NCBI RefSeq assembly: GCF_954871325.1
Contig: NC_088775.1
Span: 74,315,561-74,379,560, forward strand
Direction: 5' to 3'
DNA from: Gordionus sp. m RMFG-2023
Lineage: Eukaryota > Nematomorpha > Gordioida > Chordodea > Parachordodidae
DNA length: 64,000 bases
Shown: piece by piece, positions 1 through 13,079 of the stretch
Numbering within the stretch: the stretch's first letter is position 1
Layout: each line of letters starts with the position of its first letter
The notes under the pieces: model-generated
What the model was told of the DNA's origin: nothing
Seen by the model: only the letters and a program-made list of their open reading frames with translations
The model's database searches: none
Program-made: the position numbers and the translations under genes

Positions 1-1607
1 ATGTAAAGAATCACTTAAATGACCCAAAATAGAAATTTGAATTTTTTGAGCCTTTACACAAAAAGTTTCTTAGGAATAATTGCATTTTATATGTTATATA
101 TTTACAATGTAAAATCCAATCTTCGTTGTGATTGAGCTAATTTTTCAATTATCTCATCCTTGCTTGTCGTTAAATGCCTATGAATATTCAAAAGATCCAA
201 ACCTTTCAATCTACTTTCAGTGTTCTTCTTGGTATGTTTTTCAGAGACCTGCAGGCCCGGCCCCCGGGCTGGACAGTATTTTAATTTTTTTAAATATACC
301 CGAGCCGGGCCCGAAATTTTTTTAAAAAAACACCCAAGCCAGGTCTGAAAATTTTATTTAAAAAAAAGCCGGGCCGGGCCTGAAAATTTTTTAAAAAAAG
401 CCGAGTCGGGCCTAAAAAATTTTTAAAAAAAGCCGCGCCGGGGAAAAACTCCGGCCGGGCCGTAAAAAATCTTTAAAAAAAATCCGGGCCGTGCCCTGCA
501 AATGGTACTTCTGCAGGCCTCTGTTATTCTTCTTAAAAAAAGAGAATGTTCTCTCATTAGTTTACTAATGGGAAGAGTTTATAAACCCATTTAATACATT
601 GGGAATTCAATCTAAATGTTTGAAATAATGCAAAGCATCCATCGCATTTTTTGGGACTCAACCATTGTTAATCTTATAAACATAATTATTCAGCTAGTAA
701 GGCATCATAAGATACTTTAACATCTTCATAATAAAAATCTAACAAATATTTTTTTTCTATCACCATCTGAAAAAGATTGGGAAAGCTTTTGTGGAAGTAA
801 TATTTGCAGATGTAAGTGCTGCATGATGAATTAAAAATTTATTTATTTGGGTTATAAATGTATCTGTATTTAAGATATACTCTTCTACTTATCCTATATT
901 AATGTTTTAACGATGAGCTTGCCTTGCTACATGTCGAGTGAGACAAATATTAAACACGTATAGCTCTGCTTTTGACTCAACAATAAAATATGAAATTCTT
1001 CATCAACATTAGCCCTAATTTCCTTGAGTTCTGATCTCTCCGCTATTCTCATCTTCTTAACCAAGTCAATGTCATGTTTTTGAAAAGTAATACTTAAAAT
1101 AGTTGTATAATTAAATAATACATTCTAATGAGAAATAAAATTTGGAATAAGCATTGAATCCAATAATTTTCTTGCTTCTGAGGAAATATTTCTTTCAGGC
1201 CATTGTGATATTTCAGTAATAGAAAATAATTGGCTCTTCTAACTCCTTAAAAGCTGTTACTGCTTGATGACAGAGACTCTATCTCGTTGGACAAGGTTGC
1301 AATTTCTTTTTCCCTTTGGACAAGAAGTTTCAGAAATAATAATTATTTGACTAGAAATTTGAAATGGTAGATAAATATTACGCCACTAAAAATTTGAAAA
1401 TAATAAGTAAATATTACGCCGGAAAACTTGAAATCGACATTAATTGATAAAATAACTTAGTAGATAAATGTGATAATAAACGAATAAATATTAACAAATA
1501 TAAATTAATATAAACAATATTATTTTTAAAAATATATCCGGCATCTGCATTTTTTGGCTTTAGGAGGGGGGAGGGGTTGCCCCCCCCCCCCGCTGCGTAC
1601 GCCAATG
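1..1607 (-). mobile_element. hAT DNA transposon relic, left part outside the window
   Basis: Read on the minus strand, about 62-240 encodes a hAT C-terminal dimerisation tail (pieces such as LKGLDLLNIHRHL and DEIIEKLAQ, then a stop). About 525-570 encodes NERTFSFFKKN from just upstream of that tail. About 900-1300 keeps further coding-like pieces (WPERNISSEARKLLDSML, DIDLVKKMRIAERSELKEIR). The right edge at 1593-1607 reads, on the minus strand, CATTGGCGTACGCAG followed by a long G run, the usual look of a ZMYM/DUF4371-type hAT terminus. Frames are broken many times and the N-terminal half is missing, so it is inactive. A GC-rich MITE (242-523) lies inside the coding region. Confidence 0.6.
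242..523. mobile_element. GC-rich hAT-type MITE
   Basis: The left end reads CAGAGACCTGCAGGCCCGGC and the right end is its imperfect inverse (CTGCAGGCCTCTG). The interior is a run of CCGGGCC-rich blocks separated by T/A tracts, in sharp contrast to the AT-rich surroundings. The same termini bound the 3.8 kb element at 17690-21496, so this is a short non-autonomous member of that family. The flanking 8-mers are similar but not identical, which suggests an old insertion. It interrupts a hAT coding relic. Confidence 0.75.
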
Positions 1608-2960
1608 AGTCAAGTAAAATTATTGATAAATTTTTATTAGAAAGCTATTCTATTAGAGGCTTATCATATTTTGTTTATTTTTCTCAAATTAACAACTATA
1701 ATCTGTATGTGACAATACATCTTAACATATATTTAGATACACTTGGAAGCTTTCTGTCAACAGTTATTATCACCAATAATATAATGTTGATTTGTTTTAT
1801 CAAGTGTAAACTAAATGTATTTTTTTTCTAAAAAGCATCCATAAAATTTATAACTTTATTCAATAACAAGCATACAATTTATATATTGTTACATATTAAA
1901 AATCATTTAAAATCTTATACTGATTGTATTTGCAATGAAATAATATATTATATTGATAATTTGTAATAATATATCATTTATAATTAAAGCAAGTATAATT
2001 TGTATTAAAAATAATAGATATTTTATTAATAAATTGATTTCTTTGTTTAAAATTAATCAACCACATTCATTGGTCAACTTTACGTAATAAATAAAATAAC
2101 AATTTAAATATAAAATTTACCATTCAAGTCTTTAAAAAAATTTTAGATGAATGTATAAAACTACCTTTTTATATATATATATTTGCTTTATATAGAATTA
2201 AAAATTATATTCCTAGCACAAAGGAAAATCCTCTTTTACCTCTCTTTTAATAAATTGTATTCAGGGATGTGAACTCGGGACAAAAAAAGGGAGTCTGAGC
2301 TCAAATAAAATTTAAAAAAAGAGCTTGGGACTCAGGTTTGGGAAAATATAAAGAAATATTGACTTAAATTTTATGACCGCATATGAATACCACTTTTAAA
2401 TGTATCTTTTATGACTGACTATAGATACTTAGACACTTTATAATTTTATTTTATTATATATCTAAATTCCAATAATACAATTTACGAATTTTTAAATACC
2501 AAAAAAAAACTAAAAATAAATATTAATAATTTTTTAACAAAAAGAAATAGATTTTTTTTAAAATATTTTTTCACTTCAATTATTATATATAAAAAAAATA
2601 TAAATAATACACTATAATATAACATGTCCCATGTAACATTCGCGATAAAAAAAATAAAAAGCAAATAAATATTTTAAAACGGCATATTATAAATATAATC
2701 GACTTTCAGTGATAGCCTCTTCATTGTTGTGTTGTTTAATAGCGTTCTTATCCCGCATTTGATTAGTCACATCATTTTTTATAGTATTCATATCATTGGT
2801 TGTTCATCAGCTTATATATTAAGTTATTCATCCCTTGCTATTGTTGGTCATCGGACATATTTCTTGAAATCTAATGACTGCTGATTATATTTTGAATCGG
2901 ACATATTTTATATCGGACATCGGTTAAACTGGACGTATGTTGATTATCAAACGTATATTT
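1608..2960. other. AT-rich spacer without recognised gene
   Basis: No convincing coding sequence. A lone hAT-like terminus, CAGGGATGTGAACTCGGG, sits at about 2263 with no partner seen nearby. Confidence 0.4.
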
Positions 2961-2964
2961 TGCA

Positions 2965-3130
2965 GGTACCTGCTATCAATATTATTTGCCTTCATAGTGG
3001 ATCAAGTTACATAGCGTAGATAGTAAGATAACTATTTATATTCATATAAGATCTGGTTTAATAATGTAGATAGTTAGATAATTATTTGCCTTCATATAGG
3101 ATCTGGGTGGATAATGTAGATCGTTTAGGA
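2965..3130. repeat. Imperfect tandem repeat, about three copies
   Basis: Three diverged copies of a roughly 50 bp unit containing GTAGATAGTAAGATAAC and ATATAAGATCTGG follow one another. Nothing coding is seen. Confidence 0.5.
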
Positions 3131-3179
3131 TTTTTGTTTATACGATTTACATTCTTTATTTGAATACTCTGGGTTAATA

Positions 3180-6100
3180 TATTTTTACCCAATCAACGTA
3201 ATTATTAATTGAATTTCAAATATATTTTTTATTTTTTTAAATTATTTACCCTTTTCCAAAGATTAACTTCTTTTTTTTTACCAAGAAAGCTATTACACAA
3301 TTTTTAAACTTTGATTTTTATTAAATTACCACAAATTAACAAAAAAATTTCCCAATACCTTTTCAAAAACAAAACTATACCATTATTTATTTATTTAAAC
3401 AAATAATTACCCTCTTTTATTATGTTATTTATCTTCAAACCCTAATAATTTTTTTTAATTTTTAATCTTAACTATTTCCTATTTTACCAATTTACCATAA
3501 TTAATTATTTTTACTTTTCTGTTATGCACCTTAATTAATTTCACTTTTCTTTTAACACAAAAATTCATTTCCTAACCCCCCCTTCCTTTTTTTTTACTGC
3601 ATAATACATTCACAACAATTCTCAACCCATGTGTTACTTTTTTTTTCTCTCATTACATTTTATTACTTATATATTCAACTGCAATTCATAATCGTATCAT
3701 TTTATTCTTTCATCACATTATCACGATAAAACACATAAGATATCAACAACTGTTGTGATTTAATACAATTGCCACTTGACCCTTATATTTGTTCTCCTGA
3801 ATTTATTTAACATCAATTAAATTCCCTATTTTTTTACATATATATTCTACTCCTTGACTTTCCACATACATTTTCTTAGTATAACTCATAAAATATGAAA
3901 ATGAACCGAAACGTAACTCAATTATCTAATTCTCTCTCCCTTCAAAAGGCACCCTGCGAACTGCACCTGTAGAGCATTTCCCTCTTTTAAACGTATATTT
4001 ACCTCATAATCTACCAAACAACCCAATTTTATCAAAAATTTCCTCATATTTATTCCTTGTCTTCTGCAACATTTCCAAATTTTTATAAGACTCCTCTTCT
4101 TCTACCAAAAACCTATTTTTCATATTTTTTCTCACCAACTTCACATGAAAATTTTGGCATGCAGGCAATTTTTCCCTCTCCAAATTTGATTCCTTATAAA
4201 TTTCATCACATCTTATATTACTATTTTCCAGCCTTTCTCTAATTACCTATTTTCAACTTAAGATCTTCCTTATTCGTTTCCGAAATACTATCGACTTCCA
4301 AATCAAGAATTTCATCCATTTCTTTAATATTTGATATATCCTTTTCACATTTAATATCTAAAACTTCAGGCACACCCTTGACAAATTTCCCCATCCATCC
4401 TTTACATTTTCCATAATTTCCAAAATTTTATTTACTAAATTTTAGATTTTATCAGTTTCCTGAATTATATCTTCCAAAAAAACCAATTTTTTCATTCTTT
4501 TCATTTCGCTCATTATAATTTAATTATTTCTTCTTTCATTATTTCTTTTCTATAAATTTGAATCATCAATATCCGTTTTTAAAACAATATCTAATTTCGA
4601 ATTACGGATTTTTTCTATTTCTTGATTATTTACCACATTTTTATTATCTAAAATTTTAAGCCCATTTTGACATATTTTCTTATCCATTTTTTCCACATTC
4701 TGTAGTTCCTGAAACGCAAATTGAAATATTTTTAGTTTTTTACTCTTTTCATTAAAAATGTTCCAAAATTATTCTTCGGTCCAGATATTCCATCCGATAA
4801 CCGCCCCAATTTCTTCTCTTAGTATCCAAGATCTTTTATTAACACTGGTAAATTTACCCTTCCTAAAACCACAATTTCAGCTCCATTTAATTTTTACTGT
4901 CATTTCATATTTTATTATACTCTTGTTCGGCCATAATCTATAAAATTCCTCAAACCTCATGACTGATATAGTAGTTCATGTATCCAATATCATTTTAATA
5001 TCTTTATTTCCCATATAAATTCTCACACTGGGACATCCATCACAAATGATAATATTTTCATCTACATCTACTAAAATTAATGTTTTACAAATTTATATGT
5101 TTAACTTGGGCCTTTCATTTACCTTTTTTTAATGACTAAACCATTATTACTTTCCTCTTTTTTTCTTCTGATTTCCATGTTATATCTAAAATTTAATGTA
5201 TTTTTTTATATTTAGTTTTTTTTTGATTCATTAAGCTTTCCTATTTAATAACTCTAAATGTTGTCTTTTCACTATACAGTCATGCTATAGGATAATCCCG
5301 CCTCATAATGACCAATATTTCTGCATCTGAAACAAGTTACCACTTGGACATTATTTTCCCCATTTTTTGTTTTCTTAGGTATTACATAACATATTCATTG
5401 TTAATATTCACTCCTGGTAAACTACCTTTAACTAGCGGAAAGGCTACGGGTGGAAAAGCACTAACACCTGTTTGTTCTCTTCTGAAACATCTATCCGAAG
5501 TATGTCTTGGACTTCAACGATTTGAACACACATTATTTTTCGTCCATTTTCTTCTATTTTAAAGGCTGACACATAACATTTTTTGGCATTATTACCAGTA
5601 TTTCCACATCTTCCCCTGACAATTGGTAGAGCTCTATACATTATTTTTCATTACAAACTCTGCTAATATAAGCATATTTTCCGCAACTAAAACACGGACC
5701 ACTTGTTCTCATTATCATCTGCCGATTTCTACGATCTCCTACTCGATATAAATTTTGCCCCCTATTATTTCAGAATTAAGCTCAGTATCATATTTCCCAT
5801 TTTTCATTTGCTCCTCCATTTCTTTTATTTTCAGTCTCATTTTTTCTACTTCTAATCTAAAAATTTCCTTCTCCCTTTTCTTACCTCCACTTTTTCCATT
5901 TCCTTCTTTTTATTATTTTCCATTTATTCTTCTTCTTTTTTTCATTTTCTATCTCTTTATCTTTATTATTTCCTTAATTTTCTTTCTTTATTTCTTCTTT
6001 TTCGATTCTTTCCATTTTCAATTTTAATTTCTCTTTATTTTCAAATATTTTCTACTTCCCTTTTCCTACATTCCATTTCTTCTTCCATTCCCTTCCTTGT

Positions 6101-6750
6101 TTCCTCAATTTCCCTTCTTTTAATTTTTTCCTTTCTATTTCCAATTTCACTTTTTCCAATTCATCTATTAATATTTCTTTAATTCCCCTTTCTTCTATTT
6201 TTAATTTCTCCCCCATTTTATTTTTATTTAAATTTTATTTATTTATTCACCTTTTTCTCTATCTATTTTTTAAATTTTACTCTGCATTTCCATTTTTTCT
6301 TTCACTTTATTTTCTCTTTCTATATTCTCCCTTTCATTTTCTTTTTAATTTCCATTTCTTTTATTACCATACACTTTATCATATTTCTTGTTTCAATTTC
6401 ATGTTTTCACATCCCATATTTTTTTCAATTCTCCATTTATTTTTTAAATTTATCGTCTTTTTCTATTTCCATTTGTTTTAACATTCCTATTTTATTTGCA
6501 TCCTATTTCCATTTCTTTTTCTATACCAAAAAGACTATAACCCATAATAATAGAATTATTGCCACTCCAAAGTAAATACCTAAATGAGAAACAATCTCAA
6601 AATAGTTATGATAAAAAAATTTTACGATTTTAAATGTAAAAAAAATAACAACGCATCACTAACAAAATTATTATCAAACAATACATTAAATTCCCAATAA
6701 AATACAAAAAAATTTTACCTTTCATTTTCTAATTTGATTCGTCTTTAATA
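3180..6750 (-). mobile_element. Ty3/Gypsy LTR-retrotransposon fossil, internally deleted
   Basis: On the minus strand the parts are, in order: a Lys/Glu-rich coiled-coil Gag segment (about 5755-6540, giving a striking pyrimidine-rich plus strand), three CCHC zinc-knuckle-like motifs (about 5650-5700, 5555-5610 and 5285-5335), a retroviral-type protease core (about 4960-5060), and the very start of reverse transcriptase (about 3900-4020). The last aligns by eye with 25980-26060 of the fuller copy at 23.6-28.8 kb, so they are the same or sister families. The rest of pol is absent. Upstream of the coiled coil lies a hydrophobic segment also present in the other copy. It is broken many times and looks old. 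LTRs were not recognised. Confidence 0.65.
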
Positions 6751-6985
6751 TTTAATGGTCCGTGATCATAAATTTTTTATTAGTTTTTATGTCGTCATGC
6801 CGCAAAAAAGTTTCTGTTCCTAGAAGAGAACGGCACCACTTTTATGACCTCATATAGATAAAATTAAATAAATTTTTAAGTGATTTTTTTAAAAAAAAAA
6901 TTTTCTTCACATCAATTATTATCATATATGTTAGCGTCAATGTGTTTTTTTCGGCAATGTACACATTGCCTGAGCAATGTGTTAT

Positions 6986-7266
6986 GGTTCCATGTCAATT
7001 CAACGAAACTTTTATCGCGAATGTCGTTTATCGTGAATGAATTTTATAGCGATTTTATCGCGAATCCACATTAGCGAATATATTTCCGCAAAAACAATAT
7101 AGCGAAACAAATATCGCGAAATTTTTATAGCTAAACTCTTATCGCGAAACCTTTAAAGCTACATTAGAGAATTTTTATCGCGAATCAATAATCGCGAAAA
7201 TTTTATAGCGAAGTCAATATCGCGAAACATAAATCGCGAGGATAATATAGCGAAAACTATTTCGCG
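6986..7266. repeat. Solo MULE-like terminus with a TATCGCGAA subrepeat array
   Basis: Starts GGTTCCATGTCAATTC, nearly identical to the terminus of the 9-bp-TSD foldback element at 17903 (GGTTCCACGTCAATTC). It then runs through about 25 short degenerate units of the form T-ATCGCGAA or TATAGCGAA. Long terminal regions made of CG-containing microrepeats are seen in both elements. No inverted partner was found, so this is a solo end or a badly decayed element. Confidence 0.5.
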
Positions 7267-8460
7267 TATTATTTTTTTATTTTTATTAAAATAATTTATT
7301 TTATTTGTATTTAATGTTAATATTTTATTTATCAACATATATACATATTATATGATATAATATTTTTTATTTATATTATTATATTATGAATGAAAAATGG
7401 ATTTCTTTTATTTTATATTTTTTTAATAAAAAAAAATGATATGCTAATATTATTTTTGTTACAATATTAGTGATCACGCCAAAAATTTTAAGCAAAAAAT
7501 ATTTTTTGAAATTCAAAAAGATTTTTAAACATATTTTGATAAAATTTTTAATATTTTTTGAGGAATTCTTTTGTGAATTTTATAATAAATAATAATCTTT
7601 TAGGTGAAATCTTTTATAGTTTTTTTTATCATTTTTGTAAAATTATCTTAAAAATATTTTTATTTAACTTATTTATGTATATGATCTTTTTAAGGATAAT
7701 AATTTAATATGACAATTTTTATACGGTTTGACTAAACTGCGAATGCTAAGGTAAACTGCGAATGCTTAGGTAAAATTTTTTATATATTATCTTTTATTTG
7801 TAGTGAGATCCATTTTCCTATGATATAAATAACTTTTAAAAACTAAATTTTTAGATATATTCAATAATAAAGAAATATACATTAATATTTGAATTATCTT
7901 TTATCTCATAATAAATCGTTTAAATCTTTTAATATAATTATATTAAAGATATTAATAATTAAATTATAAATTCTAATAATATTAAATCCACAAGTTGGCA
8001 TGTATTATTATAAAATACTATTATAAAAAAATATAATCATTAAAAAAGGTTATATATCAGTATTTACTCCTAAAACATTAAAGATTCATTTTAATAAGCT
8101 GAATCATAATACGCATGGTGGAGGGCTATGTATAATATTTAAAACAAAATCATGCCGGTAAAGTATATTGTTAATGTTACTATATAAAATATTATTTGTG
8201 TCAAATGATATTCAATAATACCAAGTTACTATTTAAATAAAATAATTTAAATATTATTTATCTTGATTTATCTAGATATTATTGTAAATGATTAATTTAT
8301 ATTTATATAATTAGAATCATATTTATATAAATATTTCACATGATGCCATTCATTCATTTACCTTTTTTTACCTCAATAACAATAGATTTTTTTCTAGTCG
8401 TCATATATCTTAATATATTCAATCAGAAATGGATAATCACGTAAGAAAATATTTATATTA
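7267..8460. other. AT-rich region containing one arm of a distant inverted repeat
   Basis: No gene seen. 7872-8015 is an inverted copy of 15936-16073. Confidence 0.5.
7872..8015 (+). repeat. Left arm of an 8 kb-spaced inverted repeat
   Basis: About 145 bp matching the reverse complement of 15936-16073 with high identity (shared core AATCGTTTAAATCTTTTAAT, for example). The pair brackets the OTU-MULE gene and a later hAT insertion, so the arms are candidate MULE terminal inverted repeats. No clear target duplication is visible in this AT-rich context. Confidence 0.55.
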
Positions 8461-9953
8461 CATGGGTAGGTCCTTAAGAATCTAGATACAGATGTGAAAA
8501 AATTAATCTTAGATACAAACACTAGTATTTTTTTCAAAATATCAAAAAAAAATTAGTATAGTTTATAAAATATAGTTTTTACTATTTATTTGTGAAGAAC
8601 ATAACATATTCATTTAGTAAGAATGAATATTTACAATAATTAATAAAATATTTAATGATGAATTAATATATCAGGCATTTTAATATCAGTAATAGCCCAT
8701 TCTTATAGATAGGGAAGGGAGATTAGTATTTTTAATGGGAGTTGAAATATTAATTTGTAAAAGAGTATTTAAAATAGATTTATTATTTTATAAGATAATC
8801 AAAATTTTCAAATAATTTAGTATTAGACCTATGCCATTTTGGCATACATAGCATTGTACCAAAACCAAATAACCTTTCAATTGAAGTTGATGAAGATATT
8901 ACAGTATTATATTTATAAAAAAATGTTATTTGTATTATTGAACTCAGCAACACTTGTTTCACCAAAAAAAATATTTTCTTTATTTGATATTAAATCTATT
9001 GATGTTATAGTTTTGATTATATACTATGATACTACATTTAGGGCTTCTTTTATTAATACATTTTGAAGGTATTCTTTAATTCATATCTTAAAATATTGAT
9101 GTGATATTCATATCAAAAACAAGCCTCATTATATTCAAATTATTGGAAAATATTTTCTTAAATTTTGTCCATACCAAAGCATGAATTTTTAAGAAAACTA
9201 TGCTCCTTATAGCCACCATAAATAATATATTTTAAATATGTTTAACAAAATTTGTGTTTAACCCTTTATCATTTTTATGTTTATACAGATTTTATATCCA
9301 GCCTTTTTAACTTTTATTTAAAAAAAATTTCCATTTAAAATTTTAAGATTAGGATTTGATTCATGGGAACTTATTTCCATAACTTAAATTTCACAACCTT
9401 CTTCTTCACTACCATCCTGCAAATTAAAATATATTACATAAAATTGGTAATGATATTCTGTCGAGTTACATTTATACAGGGATCCAAACCGAAAAGAATA
9501 TCAGTTCGGTTAAGGTTCGGATAAATATAAAGGTTCAGGTTCAATTAAAAATAACGCTTCAGGTTCAGTTTTGATCCCTGCATTTATATATAAAATGTAA
9601 TCTTTACTAATTTCGTTTGGGTTATTTTATATCCATTTATCTTAATATAAGTTGTAAATTTTTCAGTTAATTTTGGTCGTCGATATATTTAAAATATGGC
9701 GGAAAAGAATAAAGAAATTAATACAATATTCTTGAAGAAAATAAGATATATGCTGTGATATGTAAAATTTTAAATATGAATATTAAAAAGTATCTGTATC
9801 TTTTGCCAAGAAAATTAAAATGAAAAAGATGCAAGATTTTTTTCAGAATAAAGGATCTTAGATACAGATACTAGTATCTTATTAAAAATGTCAAAAGGTA
9901 CTTTTTGTATCTTGTATTTTAGATACAAATATTTGTGGTACTGCACAACTCTG
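8461..9953 (-). mobile_element. hAT relic with AGATACA subterminal repeats
   Basis: Minus-strand 8783-8965 encodes a hAT dimerisation segment (YNTVISSSTSIERLFGFGTM). The right end reads inward as CAGAGTTGTGCAGTACC followed by ATTTGTATCT/AGATACAAA repeats, and the left end has AGATACAGAT and AGATACAAAC repeats. Most of the transposase is missing and no matching 8-bp duplication was found. A 104-bp hAT MITE (9477-9580) is inserted inside. Related in termini to the 13665-15729 element. Confidence 0.55.
9477..9580. mobile_element. 104-bp hAT-type MITE with perfect 8-bp TSD
   Basis: Begins CAGGGATCCAAACCG and ends CAGTTTTGATCCCTG. Flanks 9469-9476 and 9581-9588 are both CATTTATA, an exact 8-bp target duplication. 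Internal GGTTCGG/GGTTCAGG subrepeats. Non-coding. A further terminus of this family (CAGGGATACAAACCG) is at 30643. Confidence 0.85.
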
Positions 9954-10103
9954 ATTGCAATTGTTATTATGATCAATGATTGAGCAGTATAAAACAAATA
10001 ATTATAAAGTGTTAACAATCTAATTTTGTTGACCTTTATCTTTAAATGATCAGAAAGAATAAATATATTTATTTTTAATTATTAATCTTATTTCAAAAGG
10101 GCA

Positions 10104-13058
10104 ATGATGGAGAAGATAGATGTGAAGCCATGCTCTTCATTGCTTAGATTGCAGAATAATTTTTCAGTTAATTCAGCAGTAAATGAATTGAGCCTTATCA
10201 GTTTTCATTACAATATATCAACTAAATGTAATGATAATTTTTTAGTTGGGGAGGAAAACCCTATTTCTCAAAGGTTGTTAAAATCATTTCAGGGGCATCT
10301 TTTAGAAGATTATTCGCCTAGAAAAGTTATTGGGGATGGCAATTGTTTTTATCGTTGCTTGTCTCTAGCAATTTTTGGTCATGAGGAGGAACATCTCTAC
10401 ATGAGACTCTTGACAGCAATTGAAATAATAGATGATAAATTTTACAGTAGTAATATAACAATAAGTGATGAAAGAATTTCCACTACTGATTGCAATCATA
10501 TTTTAAATGATGCATTGATGGTAGGAGGCTGGGCACAAACGATGCATCTTTATGCATCAAGTGCAGCTTTGGGAAAATCATTTCAATCTTATTGTCCACC
10601 TTCTAATCGTGGGAATAGCGCCTATACCACACCAGTATATGGGCGGGCCATAAGAAGAACAAGTTCAATTAACTTAGTTTTTATGTGGTCGAGTTTAAAT
10701 TACCCCGATAAATTGGCGAATTTTAAACCAAATCATTTCTGTTACCTACAATCATTACCATCGAGTCCTCCACCAATTATTAGTCATTTGTCACCTAGAA
10801 TTGATGTAGAACATTTATATTTCCATTAGGTTGAAAATAATTCCCAACATATTTTTCCACCTCCAATAGAATATCCGCCTATTATTAGCTATTTACCAAC
10901 TATTTTATCTGATGATGATTTAATATTCAATTCTCCAATTTCTGTTGACAATGATTCTCTATCTATCTCACCTTCAATCAAATCCCTGTCTAGTATGAGT
11001 CATTTATCACATATTTCATCATCAGCAGACAATAATCCTCCACATATTTTTCAACCTCTAATCAATTCCCCATCTAGTATCGCTTGTTTATCACCCGTTT
11101 AGATGCAAGCTATCCTTAATGATTCACCATTCATATTTCCATCTTCAGTTAACAATAATTCTCCAACTATTACTAATTTATCATCAATTGTTAGTAGCAG
11201 CTAACCTTTTCTAGACACCGATATTATTATGAATATGTTATTGAATCCCATAAATATTCTAGAATCAATACCAACCAGTATCAAAAACAATGTTATATTT
11301 ACAATAAGTAATAAAAAGAATATGATTTTGAAAGAAAGGGGTAAAAAATTGGTGTATAGCGATGATTGTGGCGCCTGGACTGGTACATCCACAGGTACAA
11401 CAAAAAATTATTATAGTATAAATATCAATGATAATACAATTAGCAGTGGTCTTATGGTTATTAAGGATGGCTTATTTGGCAAGTCCACCACAAAACGATA
11501 TAATCATATATTTATTAGCAAAACCACAACCAAATCCTCAGGATTTGGTAATTTTAAATCGTTATTATACAAAATTGAAAAATAATGAAACGTATAAAAG
11601 AAGAATATGCCATTTAGATAAATATTTAAACAGCTCAGTTCATCTTATTCAATCTTTATTTATAGTTGAATACATAGGAACATATCCAGGGTTGTTTTCA
11701 CATGGAAACAACAGAAACTACTCAGGGGTTTATAGTCGTACCCCAGTATGTATAATGCGACAAATTAAGGAAAAGGTGCATCAGCCTTCAAAAGACGTGT
11801 ACCAAGATTTAATAGCTAATGAAGAAAATTACTTTACTCCCAGAGATATCAAACAAATTCGTAATATACAATTTAACGAATTGCATAAAAATGATTCTTG
11901 TTATTTGAAAAAATTTTCTACCAGATAAATGAATTACTAAAAAATATTCATAAATATCCAATATTAAAAAAAATAGATATAAGCCCAGACAGAGTATGTT
12001 CGCTAATAATATATACTAGTTTAATGTTAGATAATATTAAATATATTTGTTCTCAAGATTTTCCTAGTATTATAGGTGTTGATAAAACTTATAATTTAGG
12101 TCCCTTGTTTGTGACGACAACAGTTTTCAAGAATCAAGTGCTCATGTCTAAATATTCACAAGATCATCCTATATTCTTTGGTCCTATATTTTTGCATGGC
12201 AGCTCTGATTATGATACTTTTAACATTTTCTTTTCGCACTTGGAAGGCGTCCTCAAAAAAAATAAAATAAATGTTGAAAATCTTATATTCGGCAGCGATG
12301 AGGAGCTAGGTTTAATAACTTCGTTAAGAAAGAATTTTAGTAATTCTACACATATATTATGCACCTATCATATGAAAAAGAATCTAAACTTATTTTTACA
12401 GGATAAAGAGGGAATGGATTCAAGGACAAGGGAAGATATTGTAACTAAAATTTTTGGCAAAGAAGGACTTGTATTTTCATTAAGCGATAAAATCTTCGGA
12501 GAAAAGGTTGAAAAACTGCGAGATTATTGTAGAGATAAACAGTTTATTAAATTATTGAAACATATAGATGCCAGTTTAAAAAATTATTTATTTTTATATG
12601 TATATTTACCTTTAAAAAATAAGGTGATACCGTATCTTTATACTAACAATAACTGCGAATCTTTAAATAATGTGTTAAAAATAAAGTTTAATCGAGATTC
12701 TACAACACCTGTGCATATGATGGTCAATAAAATTTATGAATTAAGTTTAGCACAAGAAAAAGATTTTGAAAGAGCCCTTCTTGGTATGGGAAATTATTAT
12801 TTAACAAAAAAGTATGATGTGACAAAAATTCGTCATGAATGGGACCAGATAAGTGACGATCAACGTAAAAAAATAATATTAAATGTGCTTAAATTACATA
12901 GTACAAATAAACGAAAAAAAATTACCTCGACATGTGGTGGATTGACATTTATTCAACCTACAGGATCTAAAAAACCTGTCAATCTAAAAGATCTAGATCA
13001 GATAGAACTAGAGCCTAGTTATTATAATTCCTACATAAAAATAGCCACTAGGCACTAA
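10104..13058 (+). pseudogene. MULE transposase with N-terminal OTU cysteine protease domain, broken
   Basis: A Mutator-like transposase gene spread over several overlapping frames. N-terminal part (10104-10829): OTU-type deubiquitinase fold with catalytic GDGNCFYRCL (Asp and Cys), a GGWAQ motif and the late His in KPNHFCYL. Next a Pro/Ser-rich repetitive linker (about 10830-11200). Then the segment typical of this class (DDCGAW, KNYYSI, RYYTKLKNNETYKRRI, VEYIGTYPG, NEENYFTPRD). Then the MULE DDE core in 11898-13058: first Asp in IIGVDKTYNLG, second Asp in FGSDEELG, CTYHMKK, third acidic residue in NNCESLNNVLK. In-frame stops near 10827, 11101 and 11202 and frame changes near 11.5 and 11.9 kb make it inactive, but the C-terminal 386 codons are uninterrupted, so decay is moderate. 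OTU domains in MULEs are known in animals and other eukaryotes; their role is not settled. Confidence 0.85.
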
Positions 13059-13079
13059 TTTATTTCAGAATTAATTTAT

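Noticed and set aside
2263-2281. CAGGGATGTGAACTCGGG as the left end of an element paired with GGGTTCACATCCATG near 34442
   Set aside because: The ends are 32 kb apart with many unrelated elements between and no shared target duplication.
5308-6027. Plus-strand reading frames rich in Phe/Ser/Leu
   Set aside because: They are the antisense of the Lys/Glu-rich Gag of the old Gypsy copy.
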